NCBI GenBank assembly: GCA_900128585.1
Contig: LT642311.1
Span: 1 to 24,139 of the forward strand
DNA from: Stramenopiles sp. TOSAG23-3
Lineage: Eukaryota > Sar
Length of the DNA: 24,139 bases
Direction: 5' to 3'
Shown here: in pieces, positions 8,321-16,600 of the stretch
How positions within the stretch are numbered: position 1 is the first letter of the stretch
Layout of the letters: each line of letters opens with the position of its first letter
Made by a program: the position numbers and the translations under genes
Notes under the pieces: model-generated
What the model was told of the DNA's origin: nothing
Databases searched by the model: none
Seen by the model: the letters and a program-made list of their open reading frames with translations, nothing else

Positions 8321-9656
8321 AGTTTCGAAGGTGAATGTACTTAAAAAAATAGAAAATAATTTGCAAATTTAGTCTTTAAACAAATATCGTTGCAGGCACT
8401 TCCAAGCTAAGAATCTCCCCTCCGTTTAATTCCTGTTTCGTTCCTTCGTTATAGTTACCTGTTTCTGTTGATTGGATAACTCGATGCATTCAATCTGTCT
8501 AAATAATCAATCATCTACTACTACGTACGTAATCAATCCATACAGGGAATAATAATAAATATAGAAGCTCTAAGAAGAAGAAGAAGAATAGTAGATTTTT
8601 TTAATTACTATACTACTTAGTCTATTATTATTATTGTGTACCATTCAGTAATAATACATTATACACTCTTCCCTCTCCCTCCCTCCCTCCCCTAATAATA
8701 CCTTGATACCACCAGAAGAAGAAGAAAAGAGAGAGAAAATGGTCGGTTCCTACGTATATTTAGACTTTTATTGTTCGTTCGTTCGTTCTTATTCCTTTTT
8801 CTTTTTTTCTTTTATTTTTATTGCTTCTTCGGTGGTGTTCCGATAGTTGCGTCGGTCTTATTACTCTTCTTCGCTTCTTTTCTTCTTCTCTCTTCTTCTC
8901 TCTTCTTCTACGAGGCTCCTCGTAGGAAAGAGCATTCATTCAATTTCCATTTCGATTCTTGTTTTTCACATGATTTGATTTCATTGAATAACATTGAGAC
9001 GTTTCAGATTAAGATGCCTTCTTCCATAACTTAATAAGGATATATAAGCCTAAGAAGACGACTACCAAAATGAAAATATATTGTTTTCATTATTACAAAT
9101 AATATAAGTTTTATTTTTAAAATGGATATTATACCTTAATTAAGAAGAGTCTTTTTTGCTTTTCTTATTGCTTTGATATTTTTTTTATTTTGTTATTAAA
9201 TTATTTTCCTATATAAAGACTACAATATACTATAAATTATGTAGTCATAATGGCATTTATTGCTTTACCTTTTCGTGATGTTAAATATAATTTTATTGTC
9301 GTTTATAGATAGGTAAATATATTTTTATTATTACACAGTATTATTTTTAATTTGTATTACTTACCGTAGTTATTAATACGTAGTTTAGAAGAAGAAAAAA
9401 GAAAAAAAAAAGAAAAAAAAAGAAGAAGGAGGAAGAAAAGATATTTTTTTAAGATACATCTTCTCTCTTCTCCTCATTATTAAATTATAAAAAATCTATC
9501 TACCGACCATTGCATTTTATTTCAAAACTAGAATTCATTTTACTTCTGAATAGCGACGGAAAAATCGAGAATGAAATGATGCAAGTACGTATTGTTTATG
9601 CTCACTTTTGCTCAGTAGTTTAATCACACTTACTACCCACAAGGCAAGGCCGCAGA
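8321..9656. other. divergent intergenic spacer, low-complexity and repeat-rich
   Basis: This spacer lies between the minus-strand trans-sulfuration gene and the plus-strand TTI2-like gene. It holds GAA/AAG runs (about 8571-8588 and 9388-9440), CTT-rich pyrimidine tracts (about 8866-8909), the palindrome TACGTACGTA (8522-8531) and long A/T stretches (9080-9370). The short open frames here, such as 8771-9034, are Phe/Leu/Ser-rich translations of pyrimidine tracts and not credible genes. No RNA gene was recognised. Confidence 0.65.
8908..9068. repeat. second occurrence of the CCTCGTAG hairpin plus GACGACTACCAA pair
   Basis: A perfect hairpin CTACGAGG-ct-CCTCGTAG (8908-8925) is followed by GACGACTACCAA (9057-9068). 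Both words also occur, in the same order, at 4499-4515 and 4585-4596 in the other divergent spacer. The DNA between them does not obviously align. This suggests either a diverged member of the same short element family or a pair of conserved spacer motifs. Confidence 0.4.
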
Positions 9657-10751
9657 ATGGCGGCGTTCGGGGATAAACCGGGGCCACCGACAGAGGGCGA
9701 CGACGATTCCAACGGGGACGCCAAGGTGGAGTTTGTATCTGATGAGACCGTAGAGTTTTTGAACAGTGTTGTGGGCCAAGTGCGCTTGGACGATGAATCT
9801 TTTCTTGGTTACATGAAGAACATGTCGTTGGGCGACCAGCAAGGAGCATTTTTGAGTGCGTTTGACAGGCGGTGTGAGGCGGAAAAAGTTGGGCAAGGGG
9901 ATAGAATGGGAATACTGCTAAAGTTTTGCTGCTTCCCAGGCATGGACTCGCTGGACGAAAAGGTCCAACTCGTTAGCATTCAAATTCTTGAACATGTTGT
10001 AGATAAATCGATCCCAACGGAACTTCGTTGGTACGGAGCTCCTCTGTACGAGTTCATGACTCGAATCTTGTCCTCGCGAAAGGAAACTGTCCTTGAGCCG
10101 TCGTTGCGGGTGGCGTTTCAAATGTCTGAAAAGTTAGAAAATAAGCTAACCCTGAGAACAGACCTGTTTCGGTTTGTTGAGGGTGTGATTGAGTATGCCA
10201 TCCACGCTACCGAGGACGTGTCCGAGGTTTACGCGGCCGGCCTCTTCCCGTTCATTGTGTCCATGGGGGTGCACACGTCAAAGTATGTATCCAAGCTGCT
10301 TCCCTGGCTCCTGGGCATGGTCAGTAGCGGGCCAATCATAGGATTGGCCATTGACAAACCACTGGAACGGAAAGTCCAAGTGCTGAAAGCATGCAAAGCT
10401 ATTGTCCAGAATTGTTGGCCGTGCCTTGGTACGTACAGAGAGAGCATCCTCTCGGCAACATGTCGCGGCGCACTGGTGACGTCTAACGTGGCAAAGACAA
10501 ACTCTCGAAAGCGTGAATTGTGGGCACAGTACGTAGACACTGTAGATATTCTTAGAACCTTGGACGCGGCGTGGTACCGTGGAACATGTGAGCACCTCAT
10601 TGAAACCCTGAAAGGAAAAGAGGTGAACGATAAAAAGCATAAATTCATCGGAACCCTGACCTTGCTGTTGTACAAAGAAAAAAGACGGGAACCTGCCAGC
10701 GGCTCTGTCGGACGCCTTATTATTCCACATAATGAACACGCATTTGCTTAG
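9657..10751 (+). CDS. TTI2-like HEAT-repeat protein (probable TTT-complex subunit)
   Basis: This 364-residue, all-helical soluble protein has an acidic, disordered first 25 residues. The segment at about 98-140 (DEKVQLVSIQILEHVV, IPTELRWYGAPLYEFM) resembles the Tti2 family pattern of a helix followed by Lys/Arg-Gly-X-X-X-Leu-Leu-X-X-Leu and a 'Pro-X-Glu-Leu-X-X-X-Gly' turn. LFPFIVSMGVHTSKYVSKLLP (about 196-216) and ERKVQVLKACKAIVQNCWP (about 237-255) fit the following helical repeats. TTI2 works with TELO2 and TTI1 as an HSP90-linked co-chaperone that stabilises PIKK kinases (mTOR, ATM, ATR, SMG1). It is shorter than I would expect for animal TTI2, and I assign it from pattern memory, so another HEAT-repeat protein is possible. 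The start has A at -3 and G at +4. The same-strand ribonucleotide reductase gene follows 575 nt later. Confidence 0.6.
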   Translation: MAAFGDKPGPPTEGDDDSNGDAKVEFVSDETVEFLNSVVGQVRLDDESFLGYMKNMSLGDQQGAFLSAFDRRCEAEKVGQGDRMGILLKFCCFPGMDSLDEKVQLVSIQILEHVVDKSIPTELRWYGAPLYEFMTRILSSRKETVLEPSLRVAFQMSEKLENKLTLRTDLFRFVEGVIEYAIHATEDVSEVYAAGLFPFIVSMGVHTSKYVSKLLPWLLGMVSSGPIIGLAIDKPLERKVQVLKACKAIVQNCWPCLGTYRESILSATCRGALVTSNVAKTNSRKRELWAQYVDTVDILRTLDAAWYRGTCEHLIETLKGKEVNDKKHKFIGTLTLLLYKEKRREPASGSVGRLIIPHNEHAFA

Positions 10752-10808
10752 TGCATGTGTCATGCAATAGAAGCTACAGGAGGAAACTTTCCTTTTTTGC
10801 TGCCGACG

Positions 10809-10896
10809 CTACGGTACCAGGACATATTTCCATGATCACGAGACTTGAACGATTATTATTATGCGGTACAGGTCCCTGTACCGTAGTACCAGGTAC
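10809..10896. repeat. GGTAC-centred inverted-repeat cluster in the 3' region
   Basis: CGGTACAGG-tc-CCTGTACCG (10864-10883) is a perfect 9-bp inverted repeat with a 2-nt centre. CTACGGTAC (10809-10817) also pairs perfectly with GTACCGTAG (10878-10886), so two structures compete for the same bases. The GGTAC/GTACC word occurs five times in 88 nt. The cluster starts 58 nt after the stop of the TTI2-like gene. Confidence 0.55.
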
Positions 10897-10934
10897 AATT
10901 TTGAAAATTTGGTTGGTCGCTGGTGGTGGATGGT

Positions 10935-11060
10935 GGAAAGAAGAAGAAGTGTTGTGGGAAGAAGAAGATAGAAGAGAGAAGAAGAAGAAGAAGAAAAAAA
11001 GAGAAGAAGGGAAGAAGAAGAGACGAGAACAGGAGAGCAGCAGGCGGAGAGGAAGAAAAG
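10935..11060 (+). repeat. GAA/AAG-rich polypurine tract
   Basis: An almost unbroken purine strand, mostly GAA and GA units, about 270-390 nt upstream of the ribonucleotide reductase start codon. Similar shorter tracts lie in the other spacers. Confidence 0.85.
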
Positions 11061-11326
11061 TTGTTATAGTTATTATTATTTATATTTATTTTATTTTTTT
11101 TATTATTATTATTGCGAATAAATTAGAAGAAGGCCTTCTATACCTTTCTTTCTTAATGAAAAGTTTTTACATTCAAAAAAACAAATATTGAATCATGTTA
11201 GTTCGATTTGAATTACTTTATGAACACATTCGTAGGTTTCTCTGCCCTTGTTCTTAATAATTTTTTTTCACCGTTTACTGTCCGTACAAAATTTTGTGAA
11301 TCGTTTCCTTAAAGGACGAAGCGAAC

Positions 11327-13495
11327 ATGTTGCGTCTAGGCACCACCGCTGCGCGCAGGGCGGCCGGTGGGAAGATATTTTTTAGTGCTAGGCCTGCGCA
11401 ATTGATAGCAACGTTTGCGAGTATGACGGACGTGGTCGACAAGGCGGGGCTCGCTTGTGAAAGCGTTCTCCCGTTCAAGATAGAATCCTCCGTGGTGAAT
11501 GCCTACAAGGAGCGAACCCCCCCGTTTGGATTCAACGGTCTCGGGGAGTTGGTCTACCGCAGAACGTACGCCCGAGAGCTCCAGAACGGGGAGCAAGGGT
11601 CGGAACAGTGGTACCAGACGGTAGAAAGGGTCGTCAACGGCACGTACAACATGCAAAAGCGCTGGATACTGTCGAATGATTTGGATTGGGATGATGAGCG
11701 CGCCCAGAACTCTGCAAAAAACATGTACGGTCTCATTTTTGACATGAAATTTCTTCCCCCTGGCAGGGGGCTCTGGGCGATGGGCTCGCCCATAACAGAG
11801 GAGCGGCAGCTGTACGCCGCGTTGAACAATTGTGCCTTTGTAAGCACCCGCGTCCCAGAAGAATCCTCGGGGGAAGAGAAACCTGACCCAGCCCTTCCGT
11901 ACATGTTCCTCATGGACGCCAGCATGCTTGGGGTTGGCGTGGGGTTCGATACTCACGCTGCGGGCAAGGTCGACGTCTACGCCCCGCGGGGCAGCGAGAC
12001 CAACGTGTTCCCTGTGCCCGACTCACGGGAGGGGTGGGTTGAGTCCGTGAAAATGTTGCTGGACTCCTACTTCAAACCGAACGAGGAGGAAGTCCACTTT
12101 GACTACTCCCTGCTCCGTCCTGCGGGGTCGCCCATTCGAGGCTTTGGGGGGTACAGCTCGGGGTCACAAACGTTGAAGGAGCTGCACAAACGCATCCGAG
12201 GCACGCTGGACCCCCTCGGCTCGAAGACATTGACGATCACGGCGATCGTGGACCTGATGAACCACATTGGAAAGTGCGTCGTTTCGGGGAACGTTCGTCG
12301 GACGGCAGAGATTGCGTTCGGCGAGCCCGACTCGGAGGAGTACGTGGACCTTAAGAACTACGAGGTCAACCCGCAGCGGGCAGAGTACGGGTGGACAAGC
12401 AACAACAGCGTCTTCGCGAAGCTGGGAATGTCGTACGACTCGGTCTGCGAGCGCGTGGCGGTGAACGGGGAGCCGGGTTTTGCGTGGCTCGAGAACATGA
12501 GAGCGTACGGGCGCATGGTTGACCCGCCGAACTACGCCGACTATCGCGTCATGGGCGGGAACCCCTGCCTGGAGCAATCCTTGGAGTCGTATGAAATGTG
12601 CTGCCTCGTGGAAACGTTCCCCGCCCGGCACAAAGACCTGGACGAGTACCTTCACACGCTGAAGTACGCGTACCTGTACGCCAAGTCGGTCACCTTGGGG
12701 GAGACGCACTGGGACCAGACGAACGAGGTCATGTCCAGAAACCGCAGGATAGGCTGCAGCATGAGCGGCATTGCCCAGCTCATCGCGAGGGACGGCCTGG
12801 ACGCGCTGAGGGAGTGGAGCGAGGCGGGATACGAAACCGTCCAGGGCACCGACGACCGGCTCTCGTCGTGGTTCAACGTTCCACCGTCGGTAAAGACGAC
12901 GTCGATCAAGCCGAGCGGCACCGTCTCCTTGCTGGCCGGGGCGACCCCAGGGATCCACTTTCCCGAGTCGCGGTTCTACATTCGAAGGGTGCGCATGGGC
13001 GCGGACTCAAACTTGCTCGCGCCCCTGGAGAGCGCTGGGTACCACATCGAGCCCGCGGTGGACAGCCCAGAGACCATGGTGGTCGTGGAAATCCCCGTCG
13101 ACGCGGGCGAAAACGTGCGCACGGTCTCCGAGGTCAGCATGTGGGAGCAGCTTTCGCTGGCCGCGTTCATGCAGCGGTATTGGGCGGACAACCAAGTCAG
13201 TTGTACCGTCACGTTCGACCCAGAGACGGAACAGAAGGACTTGGCACGGGCCCTCGATGTCTTTCAGTACCAGCTGAAAGGCGTGAGCTTCTTGCCCAAA
13301 CTTCCCATGGGCGCGTACGAGCAGATGCCGTACGAAGAGATATCTGAATCGGACTACAAGGAGAGAATGAAGGGGTTGGCGCCCGTAGATTTTACAGAGA
13401 GTGCGCTGAATTCAAGGGACGACACGGAGTTGAACGCAAACAATGGCGCAAACGGCCCTGACGCATTCTGTGATGGGGACAAGTGTACTATTTAA
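11327..13495 (+). CDS. nrdJ: adenosylcobalamin-dependent (class II) ribonucleotide reductase
   Basis: This 722-residue protein reduces ribonucleotides, probably triphosphates, to deoxyribonucleotides using adenosylcobalamin to create a thiyl radical. The layout matches the monomeric Lactobacillus leichmannii enzyme. Cys414 in NPCLE is the expected thiyl residue, with Asn412 and Glu416 in the active site. Cys169 (NNCAFVSTR) and Cys425 are the expected redox pair; Cys414 and Cys425 are 11 apart, as in that enzyme. Cys715 and Cys720 at the very C-terminus (CDGDKC) are the thiol relay, with the same 5-residue spacing. Residues 1-32 are rich in Arg and Ala with no acidic residues, a likely mitochondrial or plastid presequence. 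Met33 could start a cytosolic form. Third positions are clearly richer in G/C than in the adjacent giant gene, which may reflect high expression or bacterial ancestry. The gene is complete. A 3' element lies 42 nt after the stop. Confidence 0.93.
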   Translation: MLRLGTTAARRAAGGKIFFSARPAQLIATFASMTDVVDKAGLACESVLPFKIESSVVNAYKERTPPFGFNGLGELVYRRTYARELQNGEQGSEQWYQTVERVVNGTYNMQKRWILSNDLDWDDERAQNSAKNMYGLIFDMKFLPPGRGLWAMGSPITEERQLYAALNNCAFVSTRVPEESSGEEKPDPALPYMFLMDASMLGVGVGFDTHAAGKVDVYAPRGSETNVFPVPDSREGWVESVKMLLDSYFKPNEEEVHFDYSLLRPAGSPIRGFGGYSSGSQTLKELHKRIRGTLDPLGSKTLTITAIVDLMNHIGKCVVSGNVRRTAEIAFGEPDSEEYVDLKNYEVNPQRAEYGWTSNNSVFAKLGMSYDSVCERVAVNGEPGFAWLENMRAYGRMVDPPNYADYRVMGGNPCLEQSLESYEMCCLVETFPARHKDLDEYLHTLKYAYLYAKSVTLGETHWDQTNEVMSRNRRIGCSMSGIAQLIARDGLDALREWSEAGYETVQGTDDRLSSWFNVPPSVKTTSIKPSGTVSLLAGATPGIHFPESRFYIRRVRMGADSNLLAPLESAGYHIEPAVDSPETMVVVEIPVDAGENVRTVSEVSMWEQLSLAAFMQRYWADNQVSCTVTFDPETEQKDLARALDVFQYQLKGVSFLPKLPMGAYEQMPYEEISESDYKERMKGLAPVDFTESALNSRDDTELNANNGANGPDAFCDGDKCTI

Positions 13496-13521
13496 AATAT
13501 ACTTCGTAATATTTTAGAGTG

Positions 13522-13568
13522 AAGAGTCTATTTATAAAACAGGAAAATTGGCTGTTCAAGAGTCTATT
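13522..13568 (+). repeat. 11-nt direct repeats flanking the 3' element
   Basis: AAGAGTCTATT occurs at 13522-13532 and again at 13558-13568. The copies enclose 25 nt that contain the 3' element. The arrangement resembles a target-site duplication around a tiny insert, or a duplicated binding site. The repeat starts 26 nt after the ribonucleotide reductase stop. Confidence 0.6.
13538..13553 (+). promoter_or_regulatory. candidate 3'-end element, copy 4 (ribonucleotide reductase gene)
   Basis: The sequence is AACAGGAAAATTGGCT, one substitution (A to G) from copies 2 and 3. It lies 42 nt after the ribonucleotide reductase stop and in the sense orientation. The convergent giant gene ends only 48 nt further on and shows no copy of its own on the minus strand, only an AATAAA hexamer 14 nt after its stop. 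Confidence 0.62.
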
Positions 13569-13600
13569 AGATATTAAGCGTTTTATTTCTTCATTTTCCT

Positions 13601-16600
13601 TCAACTTTCATTTTGGAAATCTTCTTTCAGCGTTTTCTCCACCAACTCGTTTACATTGATTTTGCTTATCATATCTTTCAGACCTGCAGACTTGCCCGCC
13701 AGCAGCGGCATTACTCCTCCAATCCCAGCACCGAAAGCAGTCCCTTCTGTGAACGCGGAAAATCCCATAAGCACAAAAATCAGTATGCACAAAAGCCATA
13801 TCAAAATTCCAGCAATTGCGGGGTACATTGTAGCCTCTGTCAGGCCAATTTTTGCGAGGGACGCTTTTGTTATCTCTTTTTCGAGGAGTTTCATGCACTT
13901 TTCAAATTCTTTCATGTTTAACGTCCCAGAACCGTTGCTGTCGGATTTTGCAAACAACGCTTTGCATCTTTGGGTTGAAAGATTTAGTTTTAAATTTTCG
14001 TTGCATAAGGCAACAAACTCTCCAAAATCGACTTCCCCATCTCCACTGGTATCCACTTGCTTGAACATCGTCTTGTACTTTTCTTCCTTTGACACGGATT
14101 TGCTCTTCATTGTTTTGCTTGTGCGACTTTTTTCTACGACTGCCATAACCTTTTTTCCCCCATCAATGATCTGCATGGCTTTTCCCTTCATTTCAGGATT
14201 GTCATCAAAGATTATATCAACAAGCTGTTCGACCATGACCGTCAGTTTCTTTGGAAGTTTCTCCTTGCTCGCCGGCAGTTTTGACGCCAATTTTGCGAGC
14301 TCAATTGCTCGTGTCATTTTTGACTTTTTCCCATCCATTGCCTCTTTTTCCGGAGCACTCCCTGCGGATTTCGGTTGTCCCCTTGGGAGTTTTGCGGCAA
14401 TTTGTGGGCAGTAGGCCTGTAACGCTTGCTTTAAAAAAGCAATTGCCCTTTGGGTATATTCAGCTTTGATTATTTGAATTCCACCATTAGGTCCGTCCCA
14501 TACAATCTCTGACGGCCGACCAGCGATCATTTTGTTTCGCGCGTCGTTTACAAACGCGTTGCTTTTATCGCTACTGAAAAGTATTTTTCTAATTGGCGGT
14601 ATCCCAGATGTCCCCTTGGTTTGGTCTTCAAATATTAACAAACTATTGACAAAGTAATGCAGCAAACGTTTCATCTTTCGCATTCGACGCAAATCGGCAT
14701 CTTCTTCGTCCCCTTCTTTCTCATCTTCTTCTTTCTCGTCTTTTTTAATCTGATTCAGTAACGCACGGGTCAACTTCCCAGTTTCCCCAGGCACAAGGCT
14801 GACAGCTCTTGTTGTGGGGTTGAATTGGTCTATCGGGGCAATCCGCATTACGCTTTTGATCAAATCTGTTGCTTCATCGACCATGGTTGACACTCCCTTG
14901 TCATCTTTCGGTTTCTTTGAGGGGGTGTTTGAATTGAAAACACGATTCCACGACAATCCACATATTTTCAAAAGCTTGGCTATTACAGGGCGGTACTTTT
15001 CCTTCGTTTCCTTTTCTTCTTTGGTACCAGCATTAACCCCGATAACGGCAAGCAATTGATCAATGATTATATTTATAATCTTTTCCTGGCAAACAAGAAT
15101 TTGCTTTGTTTGCTTCCCCTTTGATGCAACCAAAAGTTTGATTAATTTTGAAAACTGCTCGTCGCAGCTGTATAATATATCAATAGTAAAAAGATTTTTC
15201 ACGGAATTCATTATAACAGCCGATCCACGCCGAAACTTTTTACTAACCTTGTTTTTAAGCTTGAACGCTTCCACCATCAACATATTCTTGATGGAATTAA
15301 AAGACACAAACATTAAACACGCCACCAACACGTCTTCTAGGCCAAAACTTACCCTTGATGGCATTTTTAGACCAGTGGCGCCAGTTGAGGATTGCTCTTT
15401 CGTGCGCGAAGATTTCTTCACTTCAGGCGGTTTATTCAACGCAGTCATTGCCGTTTGCAAGAAACTTACCAATTTGTCCTTCGTTGCAGTAAATGTTTTC
15501 ATATCGTCTGCGCATATTTTCATGAACCATGTTGTAAAGCGTACAAATGATGCCATGTGTGGGTTGTTCCCTGGTCTAACCAATGGCACTATTGCATGGC
15601 CTAGCTTCCCAATCGTGTCGCGTGCGTTTAAACTGTCGCTAGCGAAGCAAGCTCCCGCAAGGAGTACCACTACGTTCACCTTTTTTTTATCCGTCTCAGG
15701 GCCACAGCAATGGTTAACGACAACTTTAATAGCCAGAGCTCGAAATGCAACCAGCTGATCATCACGTTCGCTTTGGGCTGCGCATGCAACAAAATCTTTC
15801 AGGTATGCAACACGGGGGTCCTTCAAACCTTCATTCCCAAGCTTCATAACGATGGCGTTGTCAATAGCTTTCATGCATAACACCAATTGACCCTTTTCCG
15901 TCTGAAGTGCTTTGAATATTTCTGTTGCCGTCATATCTACGCCAGCAAAGACAGGTGGCAATTTTGGCATGGCTTTTGCCAACTTTTCCTTTCCCGCTCC
16001 TGCAATTTGCTGACTTTGCTGCAGGAGTGTAGCAATAAAATCGCTCACACAGTGTTCCAGTTTTTTCATTAACTTATCGCGTTGCTTGTCAAAGTCAGAA
16101 AACATAGCTTTGATTGCACCGACCATAACCAACACTGTCGATGCAAATGCAAGCGTTCGTTCCGGTTGTATGATTGCACCTAAAACCCACCAACTTAAAA
16201 CCATGCCTACGTAGGCAACAACAAGTGAGAGAATAAAGTTCAGTAGCACCAAAAATAAAAAATGGACTAAGGCATGGAACCAGTTCACCAGCTGCGGTGG
16301 TTGCACGGCTTGCAGTTTTTTGTACACATGGGTCTGTGTTTGGGAGTCTTCTTCGGAAGCGCTCACACAAGGGAAAAAGTCCGTACGATTTGCTTCGACA
16401 ACGACGTAATTTTTAACTTTGCCGTCTCGGGTTATATTAACGTCCTGAATTTTAAATATTTTGCTCTTAGATTTTTTGTCAGCAGAATCGTTGCTCACTT
16501 TTTTTCTGCACTGGCACAGAAGCTTCATAAACATCAAAAATGTGCCTAAAGCACCCTTATTTGTTTTTCCCTTCTTTATAATCACCCATTCCCCCTTCTT

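Larger units (their letters stand above)
10752..11326. other. intergenic spacer with GGTAC inverted repeats and a polypurine tract
   Basis: This 575-nt stretch lies between two plus-strand genes. It holds a cluster of GGTAC-centred inverted repeats (10809-10896), a GAA-rich purine tract (about 10935-11060) and a TTA-rich stretch (about 11063-11113). A degenerate match to the 3' element (TTTTGAAAATTTGGTT) lies at 10899-10914, 147 nt after the TTI2-like stop, but it needs an extra T. The open frame 10751-11191 is a Lys/Glu-rich reading of the GAA tract and is not called a gene. Confidence 0.6.

Noticed and set aside
8771-9034. 87-residue Phe/Leu-rich open frame that could look like a membrane peptide
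   Set aside because: It is generated by pyrimidine-rich microsatellites; the amino-acid composition is explained by the repeat.
10751-11191. 146-residue Lys/Glu-rich open frame
   Set aside because: It is a translation of the GAA polypurine tract and TTA repeats, overlaps the TTI2-like stop and shows no family signal.
11190-11230. T-loop-like GTTCGATTTG as a possible tRNA
   Set aside because: No acceptor stem, D-arm or anticodon arm can be drawn around it; no tRNA was found anywhere in the window.
12164-12958. 264-residue open frame on the minus strand (and a 249-residue one at 12598-13347, plus)
   Set aside because: Both are rich in Arg, Val, Gly and Pro and arise because the ribonucleotide reductase gene has G/C-rich third positions; the reductase frame has all expected catalytic residues.
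7040-13495. Functional cluster linking B12, methionine metabolism and nucleotide reduction
   Set aside because: The trans-sulfuration enzyme does not use B12, the genes are on opposite strands with an unrelated gene between them, and eukaryotic neighbours need not share a pathway.
15063-15758. 231-residue open frame on the plus strand
   Set aside because: Antisense to the helical region of the giant gene, with no motif of its own.
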